Positions 55,470 to 64,000 of a stretch of 64,000 nt of DNA are shown in pieces (position 1 is the first letter of the stretch; each line of letters begins with the position of its first letter). The notes below the pieces were generated by a model. That model was not told where the DNA came from. It worked only from the letters and a program-made list of their open reading frames with translations, and ran no database searches. The translations under genes and the position numbers were made by a program. Source of the stretch: Bufo bufo (Eukaryota; Chordata; Amphibia; Anura; Bufonidae); contig NC_053393.1 of the NCBI RefSeq assembly GCF_905171765.1, positions 189,437,921-189,501,920 of the forward strand, read 5' to 3'.

Positions 55470-57412
55470 TGATGAGTCAACCTGTCAACATTTTCAGTCC
55501 CCACTGCAGTGCTACACTGCTTCCAGTTACTAAATGATGGCTGACTGATTCTGCAAGATAAGAATTCAGGGGAGGAAGTGGAGAAGGAGAAGGGGTGATG
55601 CAGCCACTAATGTAGGTGTTGGCGGAAATCCTGTTGGAAGTAGGGCCTGCAATCCTTGGCGTCAGTAGTACCTGTGCCACTCGCTCCCGACCTTCACAAC
55701 GTTCACCCAGTGTGTCGTCTGGGAAATGTAGCATCCCTGGCCACAAGCATTTGTCCATGTGTCAGTCATTAAGTGGACCTTTCCAATAACTGTGTTGGTC
55801 AGGGCACGGGTGATTTTACGGGACACATGCTGGGGACGGCACACCGGAAAAAATATTGGCTGCTGGGGACCGAGTAGTGAGGGACCGCCACCGCCATCAA
55901 GCTGCGGAAGGCCTCAGTGTCCACCACCCTAAATGGCAACATTTCCAGGGCCAGCAATTTGGAAAGCTGCACATTTAGTGGTATGGCCTGTGGGTGAGTG
56001 GCTGGGTATTTGCGCTTTCGTTCTAAGGTCTGGGGTATAGACATCACAGTGGATGTGCTAGCTGATGGTGCTTGTGAAGGTGCAGGTGCAGGGTGGGAGG
56101 CATCCGGGCCTGCGTCTTGGACAGGGGATTGGCCAGCATGTAACACATGGGAAGAGGAGGCAGTGGTGTGACCCGCAGACGCTGATTGTGGACCCAGGTG
56201 TTCGGCCCACCAACAGATGTAGCAGGGTTAACTTTCAAACTCTTAACTCAAATTTCTTAATTAATCGTGTTATCTTGAAACAAAAGCCATTGAAAAGCAT
56301 TTGAAGGCGTTTGCTTAACGCATTTAGATAACACATCTCATAAAGCATGAGTGTTACCTCTACTACATCTGTATTAGGGTGCTTTGATGACATGTGGCGG
56401 ATCATGCTGGTGGTGGTGAGGTTGCTAGTGTTCATGCCCCTGCTCATTTTGGTATGGCACAGGTTTCAAATGACAATTCTTTTATCGTCTGCACGTTCCT
56501 CAAAAAAGCACCAGACTGCGGAACACCTACCCCTTAGCAAGGGAGATTGCCACAAGGGGGTGCTCCGGGTAACAGTTGCGGGCCTGTTTGGGGTGACCCA
56601 CCTTCTCCCTTTTGTCACCCTACTGCCTCTTACAGCCTATTGCTGTGCTGCGGATCTCTCCCCCTCTGTACTGCTGTCCTCGCTCGGCTTGCCACCTTCC
56701 CAGGTTGGGTCAGTGATTTCATCATCCACCATCTCCTCTTCCACTTCCTCACTCTGGTCATCCTCCTGACTTGTTGACCTAACAACAACCTCACTTATTC
56801 ACAACTGTGTCTCATCTTCATCATCAACCTCTTGAGACACTAATTGCCGTTGACTTATTGGCAACTGTGTCTCAGCATTATCATCCACTTTATGAAACAC
56901 TAATTGCGGTTCCCCACCGTCATCTTCTTGTGACTGTAAATGCTCAAGAGTTTGGGCCTTGGTGCACACGATCTCCTCATGTCCCTCTTAAAGCGGGCTT
57001 GACGAGTGGCCCAAATCAAGGAATGGCAATGAAAAGAGCTCCTCGGAATATCTAAGTGTGGGATTACTTGTTGGCAAGACTCTCCATGGTGGGAGGAAGG
57101 AGGATCAGGGTGAAGATTCTGTTGACCAGACTCTTGGCTACTGAGACTGGACTTTGTGGAAGACAGGGTGGTGCCTAACCGACTGGAAGCATTATCTGCT
57201 GCAATCCAACCGACCACCTGGTCGCACTGGTCTGACTTCAAGAGTGGTGTCCTGCGCCATCTTGCAAACTGAGACATAAAGCTAGGTATTGTGGATGAGT
57301 GTGTCTCTAGTGCTCTGGCAGCAGGCACAGTTTCACCGCGCCCAGGGCCATGGCCTCTGCATGCTCCATCAGCAGCACGGCTACTTTCCCGTCCCTTACT
57401 ACTCGCTTTCTG
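55470..57412 (-). pseudogene. hAT-3 transposase remnant with BED finger
   Basis: The start is MQKASSKGRESSRAADGACR (57412), an N-terminus like hAT-1. DQVVGWIAADNASS follows, then acidic, S-rich frames. A BED zinc-finger end is visible at 56380-56447 (NTSNLTTTSMIRHMSSKHPN). LALEMLPFRVVDTEAFRSLM (about 55930) and the first catalytic block KVHLMTDTWTNACGQGCYI (about 55760) come next. The second Asp, Glu and dimerisation regions are absent. A foreign piece (56215-56373) interrupts it. Frames change several times. Confidence 0.82.
56215..56373 (+). repeat. Fragment of the Myb-unit repeat family
   Basis: CTTGAAACAAAAGCCATT and the CATGAGTGTTACCTCTACTACATCTGTA part match 5526-5635 in copy A and the inverse of 30500-30610 in copy B. 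This third location shows that the sequence moves as a repeat. Confidence 0.65.
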
Positions 57413-57479
57413 CATATTAAATGGTATATATGCTTGCAAGTATGTCACATGTACACTAGCGCAGGTTTTGTAAGTGTAT

Positions 57480-58155
57480 GCGCAAATAAATAAAAAATGT
57501 CACTGATATTTAGGATGTGCAAACATTATACAGGAGACGTAGCACAGGTAATGTCGCTGTCACCAACGGCTAATAATAAATTACAGGGAATATCACAGCT
57601 ATTTAGGATGTGTAAAGGTTATACAGGAGATGTAGCGCAGGTAATTTAACTGTCCGCAGCGGACACCGTCTACGGAAAAAGTACACTAAATGTCACAGAT
57701 ATTTTTTGTATGTACACACGTTAAACAGGAGACGTAGCGCAGATAATGTTGCTGTCCGCAGCTTCTACGGAAAAGTACACTGGATGTCATAGATATTTTT
57801 AGGATGCGCAAATGTTATACAGGAGATGTAGCGCAGGTAATGTCACTGTCCGCAGAATCTACGGAAAAAGTACACTGGATTTCACAGATTTTTTTAGGAT
57901 GCGCAAACGGTATACAGGTGATGTAGCGCAGATAATGTCGCTGCTGTCACCAGCGGCTTATAAAAAATATAGGGATTGTGACAGCTATTTGGGATGCGCA
58001 AACATTATACAGGAGATGTAGCGCAGGAAATGTAACTGTCCGCAGCGGACACCGTCTACGGAAAAGGTACACTGGATGTCACAGATATTTTTAGGCTGCG
58101 AACACATTACACAGGAGATGTAGCGCAGATAATGTCACTGTCTGGAGCGGACAAA
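57480..58155. repeat. About 95-bp tandem repeat, hAT-3 leader
   Basis: Seven units have TATACAGGAGATGTAGCGCAG, then ACTGTCCGCAG and TCTACGGAAAAAGTACACTGG. The array lies upstream of the minus-strand transposase start, the same position as the arrays in hAT-1 and hAT-2. Confidence 0.88.
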
Positions 58156-58700
58156 CAATTGCAAGCTATTTGGTGCAGGTTGCGCTAAAAATATATATTG
58201 CTGACAGATACAACAATAGTCCTTAAAAGGACTTTTGGGTATCTAATCACACGCAATTTAGTACAGGTTTCGCTAAAAACATATATATTGCTGCCAGACA
58301 CAACAATAGTCCTTAAAAGGACTTTTTGGTCTCTAACAACAACCCCGCCTAACAAAAAAATTAAACTCAGTTCTCTACACTGTCTGTCCCTTCTACAGAA
58401 CAGCTCTCCCTGACTAAGACTGGCCGAACCACGTGTCATCGTGTGGTTTATAGCACTCGATGACGCGTTCCGGCCAGCCAATCACTGTAATGCCAATAGC
58501 CAACATAACTATGGCATTACAGTGAGTGGCAGTACTTACTTGCACGTTTATTGGCTGCATAGCAGCCAACCAACGTGCACGTAGGAGACTTGAGCATCAT
58601 GCTTGAGCACACGCAGTATTCGGCCGAAAACCGCGATGTGCCGAGCATCGTGATGCTCTAGTCGAACTGGTGTTCGGCCGAGCATGCTCGATCAACATTA
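58156..58700 (-). promoter_or_regulatory. hAT-3 right end, probable promoter region
   Basis: Two copies of AACAATAGTCCTTAAAAGGAC (58211 and 58304) fall in about 93-bp repeats, followed by a GC-richer zone and the GCCGAGCATGCTCGATCAACATTA terminus. The TTAAAAGG motif is shared with hAT-2's right end. The promoter role is inferred from position. Confidence 0.4.
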
Positions 58701-59150
58701 GTTTTGAATAACTTGAGGAGTGTAGTTTCTAAAATGTCATTTATAGGTGGTTTCTCCTATCAAAGCAAAGTGATACAAAACTCAATTGGCCCTCAAGAAA
58801 GTGGATTTTGGAAAAAAAATTAAAAATTTTACATTTTGCTTCTAAATCTTCCAATGCCCTACATTTTTTTTTTTATTAAAATGACATTCACAAAATCATG
58901 CAAACATAAAGTAGACAGTTGCTGAATCTTATTAGCAACTTTATGAGGTGTCACTATTCATCTTAAAAGCAGGGAAATTCAAATTTAGAAAATAGCAAAT
59001 TTTTCCAAATTCCCCATAAATTTGGGATTTTTTTTATAAATAAAGTTTAAACATATCGACTCAAATTTACCTTTAGAATAAAGTACACTGTGTCACAAGA
59101 AAACAGTCTCCTAGATAAGCAAAAGCATTCCAAAGTTATTACCACATAAA
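58701..59150. repeat. AT-rich dispersed repeat, right part
   Basis: CTTGAGGAGTGTAGTTTCTAAAATG and A/T-rich runs follow the hAT-3 end. I infer continuity with 47271-48480. No gene is seen. Confidence 0.45.
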
Positions 59151-59456
59151 GGCAGCTTTCAGACGAGGTTATTTGCAGTGCATATATAGTCCGGATTTAA
59201 TGTACCAGAATCCACTGCTAATGTTAATGAATGGAGTTATTCACATTGGCGATTAATTTCCGTCAGTATTTGAAATCCGCAGCATGTCCGAGTTTTGTGC
59301 GGATTTGTTTCCAAATAATCACATTACAGTCTGTGCAGTGCATAAATAATGAAGGAAGAAATCCTGATGAAATTCTGAAGCAATCCTGATGACAATACTG
59401 ATGGTATTCTGAGCAAGAATACTGACGGATTTCAATATCCTCGTCTGAAAGCGGCC
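59151..59456. mobile_element. 306-bp miniature inverted-repeat element
   Basis: The ends GGCAGCTTTCAGACGAGG and CCTCGTCTGAAAGCGGCC are 17/18 complementary. The inside has direct AATCCTGATGA motifs. The target duplication is unclear (A-rich flanks). Confidence 0.75.
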
Positions 59457-59958
59457 AAAATGACACCTATTGCTTTTGCTTATGTAATTATGTACATGAG
59501 TACAGTATACATAAGTTTATTTTATTTTTTCAAAAATAATTGAATAAATTACTTGATAAATTGCAATAAGTACATTTATTATTTTATTTCATAAGTGTAA
59601 TTATAGACCATGAGATTTTCATAATTCATGTTAATCATCTGTCAAAAAGTGCAATGTGTAAATGTATAATGTCTTATGGCTTAACTTGTAAGTGCTAATT
59701 CTATTTAGCTGGATCATTCTTTGAAAAATGTAATATCCCCTTGTTATTGAAGTGTCAATGATCTAATCTGTTTTTCATGAGAAGTATGCATTGAATCAAT
59801 AACACATTTTATGGAACCTTTCTGTTAGTCCCTTGGGCTTTTAAACCCTTCATTAATTTATTCAGATAACGTGGTGCTTCCACTTAGAACCAACATTTTT
59901 TTTAACTGATATTCTATAATTTTTGGTATTGTATTCCTTCACGAAATAATATTTAAGG
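59457..59958. other. Unassigned, possibly low-copy genomic sequence
   Basis: AT-rich sequence with no gene, repeat or structure recognised. It is the left flank of PLE-2. Confidence 0.55.
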
Positions 59959-60983
59959 TGAATACTTAAAAACGGTATAAATACGGTGGCTCACCAATTG
60001 GGCACAATAAAATGGTGCACACCTCACTGGACACGCTCGTCCCAAAGAAAGCAAAAAATTTTAATTAGAATATGGAGGGGCACTTGCTAGATGGGAATGG
60101 ATAATAAGACGGAAATAGATAATAAAACACCTGCATAAAATCTCCAGATAGTGTATCCGCATAAAACAATACTAAAATGTAAAATAATATTTACTAGCAC
60201 GTAATCCTAAAATGACAGATATAACAAAAAACAGCAATATCAAATACCAGACATAAAGTGCAAATATTTCACAAGTCCGCAGTCTCCATGTAAAAATGCT
60301 GCCTGATAATGGGATAAATATTGCACGAACCCGCTGGATTCATATATATTGCACAAGCCCGCTATGACCCGTAGTATGATAGACAGGATCCAGATGAAAG
60401 ACAATACCAGAAAAAAATGCAACTAATTTCACAAGTCCACAATGTCCATATATATATTGCCGGATGATTGGATGTATATTGCACAAGCCCGCTTTGTTCA
60501 TATATATTGCACAAACCCGATATGTCCCATAGATGGTATGGAACACAGAATCCAGATGAAAAACAATAGGTGGATAACAGCGGGTGATCCGTAACAGGAT
60601 AGTATTAGTCTATTGATGTGGGATCTATTCACCTGTGATTCAGGTACACGGTATCTAATAGACAGTACTATGGTGGTACATTACCGCTCCTGAGTTCTCC
60701 GGCTGTAGGTTGTGGATGCTCCTTGATTCGGCTTGCCCAGCGCAGTATTTAGTTCAGCTTACCCAGCGCGGCGTCCCGCGTGTTTTCTGAGTCAGCGTAG
60801 AGTCCCACGTGACTCTACAGCCGCTTCCTGGAGTGAGTCTTCAGTCTCCTGGGTCCTACCTTCCCTCCGCTTCCGCTCTCATTAACTTAGAGGCGCAAAT
60901 GTCTATGGGAATGTAGCAGGAATGTATCATCAGATATCCATAAATAATTTCATAAGCAACAATGTCTAATGTCCAGTATCAGT

Positions 60984-61026
60984 AACAAACGCGTTTCAGG
61001 GTCTGCACCCCTTCCTCATTGGCTAT
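60984..61026 (-). ncRNA. Hammerhead relic in PLE-2
   Basis: On the minus strand: AUGAGGA (C3 of the core replaced by A), stem II AGGG-GUGCAGA-CCCU, GAAA, CGCG, UU. Stem II and the GAAA box are good, but the altered C3 should abolish cleavage. Confidence 0.45.
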
Positions 61027-61045
61027 AAGTTCATTTGCAGCCCCT

Positions 61046-61100
<55 letters not shown>
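61046..61100. repeat. (GATA)n microsatellite
   Basis: About 13-14 perfect GATA units lie between the hammerhead relic and the end of the endonuclease coding part of PLE-2. Confidence 0.97.
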
Positions 61101-61102
<2 letters not shown>

Positions 61103-61429
61103 AAACTCCTTATGCACATGTAATTGCACAAATGATTACATAAATAAATCTCAATTTATTAATTATTAATAAAAATTCATAAAATAAAAATAAAAGTTAA
61201 TAAGAATTATTAAAAACTTTAAAACCGCATAAAAACCACATATAAGGCCAATGAGTGAATATATCTACATTATTACATATTCTCCATACTTGATTTCATA
61301 GTCAAATTCTATTCATATTCAGATGTTATGTAGATTGAGGGGGAGAGTCCTGTAGGGAGGTGTGAGGTCAAAGTGCTGTAAAAACAGCCCGACTTCGACC
61401 CCACAACACCGCAGGACACGCCCCCGTAT

Positions 61430-62770
61430 TCATAAAAAGCCAAATAATTCCATTTCGGCATTAAGGCCCTTGGGCAATAATGAATCAAACTCAAAAATTC
61501 TCCTTGATTCTAGTCTAGACATATGCCTGATATGATTACCCCCTCTCCATGGGCGTTTAACTTTTTCCAATGCACAAAATCTAAGGAATGATGGATCACA
61601 ATTGTGGACTCGCTTAAAATGGCTAGAGAGAGAGTGTAGTTCATAACCCTTTTTTATATTCGAGATGTGCTCTGACACTCTTTTCTTCAACATTCTCTTT
61701 GTCCTCCCAATACATTGTTTGTTACATGTACACTCAAGAAGGTAAATCACATCTCTAGAGTTACATGTTAAAGCATCCCTAATAGAAAGTTTAAAAGAAT
61801 TTTGTGTTGAACTAACCTCCATGGTTTTCTTGGGAAAAGAAGTGGTTTTACAATTATTACACTGACCACATCTGAAAAAACCTTTGGTTGTTAACCAATT
61901 GGATCCACTTGATGATTTCAGTATCTTTTTTTATCGTGCGGGCTACTGTGGAGGCAACGTTGTTTGCCTTAGTGTATGTAATTTTTGGTTCGGAACTCAG
62001 GAGGGGACCTACTATTTTATCTTCCAATAGGATGTGCCAAATTTTTTAAATAATCCTCTCCATTTGATAGTATTGGGAATGGAAAGGTAATATTAATCTA
62101 AATGTATCATCCATTTGTGGAGAAGCCTTATCTTCAAAAAATTGTTTTCTATCTATACTCCTCACCTTATCTAGAGCTCTTCCCACTACTTTCATAGGGT
62201 ATTCTCTGTCTAGAAATTGTTGGCTCAAGATCTTAGCTTCTTCTTCGAAATTTTCATTTTCTGTACAGTTGCGTTTAAGCCGTCTGAACTGGCCTGTTGG
62301 TATGTTTATGAGCCATCGTGGAAGATGACAGCTTGTGAAACGTATGTAGCTATTTCTCACCACCGGTTTGAAGTAGGTATTGCAACAGATTTTTGTTCCT
62401 TTTTTGACAATATTCAGATCTAAGAATTCCACCTGCTCCTTGCTCGTCTTTGGTGTAAATATCAGACATCTATTGTTTACATTAATTTCTGACAAGAATG
62501 TATCTAGAGATTCCTCACTATCCTGCCAAACAAATCATCTATAAACCGTCGCCAGAGCACCAGACTCATCCCCAGTTTGGGTGAAATATGTTCCTCCTCC
62601 CAATTGGCCAGAAATAAATTGGCATAACTGGGGGCGAATTTGGTGCCCATAGCGGTACCGGTCAACTGTACATAAAAATCCTCCTCAAAAACAAAATAAT
62701 TCATGAGAGCGGAGGGAAGGTAGGACCCAGGAGACTGAAGACTCACTCCAGGAAGCGGCTGTAGAGTCAC
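61430..62770 (-). pseudogene. PLE-2 partial reverse transcriptase and GIY-YIG domain
   Basis: Coding similarity begins at FVFEEDFYVQLTGTAMGTKF near 62700, just where the inverted arm starts; the residues upstream of it are arm sequence. RRFIDDLF holds the catalytic pair. A frame change near 62500 leads to VEFLDLNIVKKGTKICCNTY, YFKPVVRNSYI and RRLKRNCTENENFEEEAKIL. After a stop near 62046 the GIY-YIG domain appears (61822-61430): DVIYLLECTCNKQCIGRTKR, EHISNIKKGYELHSL and FEFDSLLPKGLN. The N-terminal half of the protein is missing. Confidence 0.88.
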
Positions 62771-63536
62771 ATGGGACGCTACGCTGACTCAGAAACCACG
62801 CGGGACGCCGCACTGGGTAAGCTGAACTAAACGCCGCGCTGGACAAACCGAATCAAGGAGCATCCACAACCTACAGCCGGAGAACTCAGGAGCGGTAATG
62901 TACCACCATAGTACTGTCTATTAGATACCGTGTACCTGAATCACAGGTGAATAGATCCCACATCAATAGACTAATACTATCCTGTTACGGATCACCCGCT
63001 GTTATCCACCTATTGTTTTTCATCTGGATTCTGTCTACCATACCATCTATGGGACATAGCGGGTTTGTGCAATATATATGAACAAAGCGGGCTTGTGCAA
63101 TATACATCCAATCATCCGGCAATATATATATATAGATTGTGGACTTGTGAAATTAATTGCACTTTTGTCTGGTATTGTCTTTCATCTGGATCCTGTCTCT
63201 CATACTACCTACGGGTCATAGCGGGCTTCTGCAATATATATGAATCCAGCGGGTTCGTGCAATATTTATCCCATTATCAGGCAGCATTTTTACATGGAGA
63301 CTGCGGACTTGTGAAATATTTGCACTTTATGTCTGGTATTTGATATTGCTGTTTTTTGTTATATCTGTCATTTTAGGATTATGTGCTAGTAAATATTATT
63401 TTACATTTTAGTATTGTTTTATGCGGATACACTATCTGGAGATTTTATGCAGGTGTTTTATTATTTATTTTCGTCTTATTATCCATTCCCATCTAGCGAG
63501 TGCCCCTCCATATTCTAATTTCATGAATACTTAAAA

Positions 63537-64000
63537 TCTGCTGTCAAATTTGTTTTATTGCATAAATAGAATAAACATTAACCAATAAGACAGTTTTAAA
63601 AAATATATTTTTACTGAAATTCTAACTACAAAATTCACCATGGAGGAATCTTATCAGTATTAAAAGGTCAATTATAAAGTGGGGAGCATCACAAGCGAGT
63701 GTGCTTTCATTTTGATGGGTGGGTTTATATCATCATTATACTGTTATTAATCACTAGCTCCAAAAGTACACAAAAAATGATGTTAAAGAGGCCATTTCTC
63801 CACTCCAGACATGCCTGTTTTAATAGCTGCATGCATTACCCATGTAATAACAATTTTGGAACATCTATTCTTATGGCTCTATGTTGCGCAATTCCTTTAT
63901 TATTTCTACTATAAGTTATGAATGAATTGCTAGAAGTCTGCACAAAGGGTACAGAGGGGTGTTATCCAGTTGGGGGTGGTACCTGCATAGTCTGACAATG
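63537..64000. other. Unassigned, possibly low-copy genomic sequence
   Basis: This is the right flank of PLE-2 and would be continuous with 59958 before insertion. No gene or repeat is recognised. Confidence 0.55.

Larger units (their letters stand above)
48481..58700 (-). mobile_element. hAT-3 DNA transposon, interrupted by PLE-1
   Basis: The ends are TAGTGTTGATCGAGC and, inverted, TAATGTTGATCGAGC. Flanks GTTAACAA and GTTTTGAA match at only 5 of 8 positions, so the duplication is weak. Minus-strand order is terminus, CCTTAAAAGG zone, 95-bp leader repeats, N-terminal transposase remnant and a 40-bp minisatellite (split by PLE-1). Most of the catalytic half is missing. Confidence 0.75.
59972..63523 (-). 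mobile_element. Penelope-like element PLE-2 with inverted terminal copy
   Basis: A 5'-truncated minus-strand coding copy (62700-61430) is joined to an inverted terminal-repeat copy, giving arms 60062-60883 and 62702-63520. A 90-bp tail lies on the left only (59972-60061). A perfect 13-bp duplication TGAATACTTAAAA flanks it (59959-59971, 63524-63536). It is a different family from PLE-1. Confidence 0.92.

Noticed and set aside
48473..58708. Strong hAT target duplication for hAT-3
   Set aside because: GTTAACAA and GTTTTGAA agree at only 5 of 8 positions. I keep the element call on its ends and contents, not on the duplication.

Overview
The window is a dense nest of transposable elements from a large, repeat-rich vertebrate genome, most likely an anuran amphibian. 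That inference rests on the mix seen: several hAT elements, a Ngaro-type tyrosine-recombinase retrotransposon, Penelope-like elements (PLEs) with hammerhead-like motifs, three Tc1/mariner copies, and a CR1-type LINE whose ORF1 carries an esterase. I recognise no host gene, tRNA or rRNA. Nearly all coding regions are broken; the clear exception is an uninterrupted Tc1 transposase at 33898-34913.

Layout, left half. A decayed hAT transposase (hAT-1, 394-3697, +) is interrupted in its 3' region by a 31.5-kb block (3919-35434) bounded by an exact 8-bp duplication CTCATAAA. An uninterrupted relative of the insertion site lies at 37110-37160. Inside the block, near its two ends and in opposite orientations, sit two diverged copies (A, +; B, -) of a unit with Myb/SANT-like exon-like segments. 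Copy A was invaded by a Ngaro element (about 5733-19870); copy B preserves the empty site. The Ngaro was invaded by hAT-2 (7523-15845), and hAT-2's 5' leader repeats by a 2.75-kb near-perfect palindrome (12020-14773) with a 15-bp duplication. The nest is therefore five levels deep. Other arrivals are Tc1-A, several miniature elements, a probable solo LTR and Tc1-B.

Middle. At 35435-40400 the hAT-1 tail repeats resume, followed by hAT end fragments and Tc1-C. A CR1 LINE occupies 40755-44690 on the minus strand.

Right half. hAT-3 (48481-58700, - strand transposase remnant) is split by PLE-1 (49154-54906). A second Penelope element, PLE-2 (59972-63523), has a 13-bp target duplication. Both PLEs consist of a minus-strand copy joined to an inverted partial copy.

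The most interesting signals are the hammerhead-like RNAs, whose stem III is a loopless self-complementary stretch (ACGCGU or ACCCGGGU); a shared motif in the single-sided 80-90 bp tails of three Penelope-type insertions; and the inverted Myb-exon units inside a 31.5-kb block with hAT-like ends. All homology calls are by eye; no search was run.
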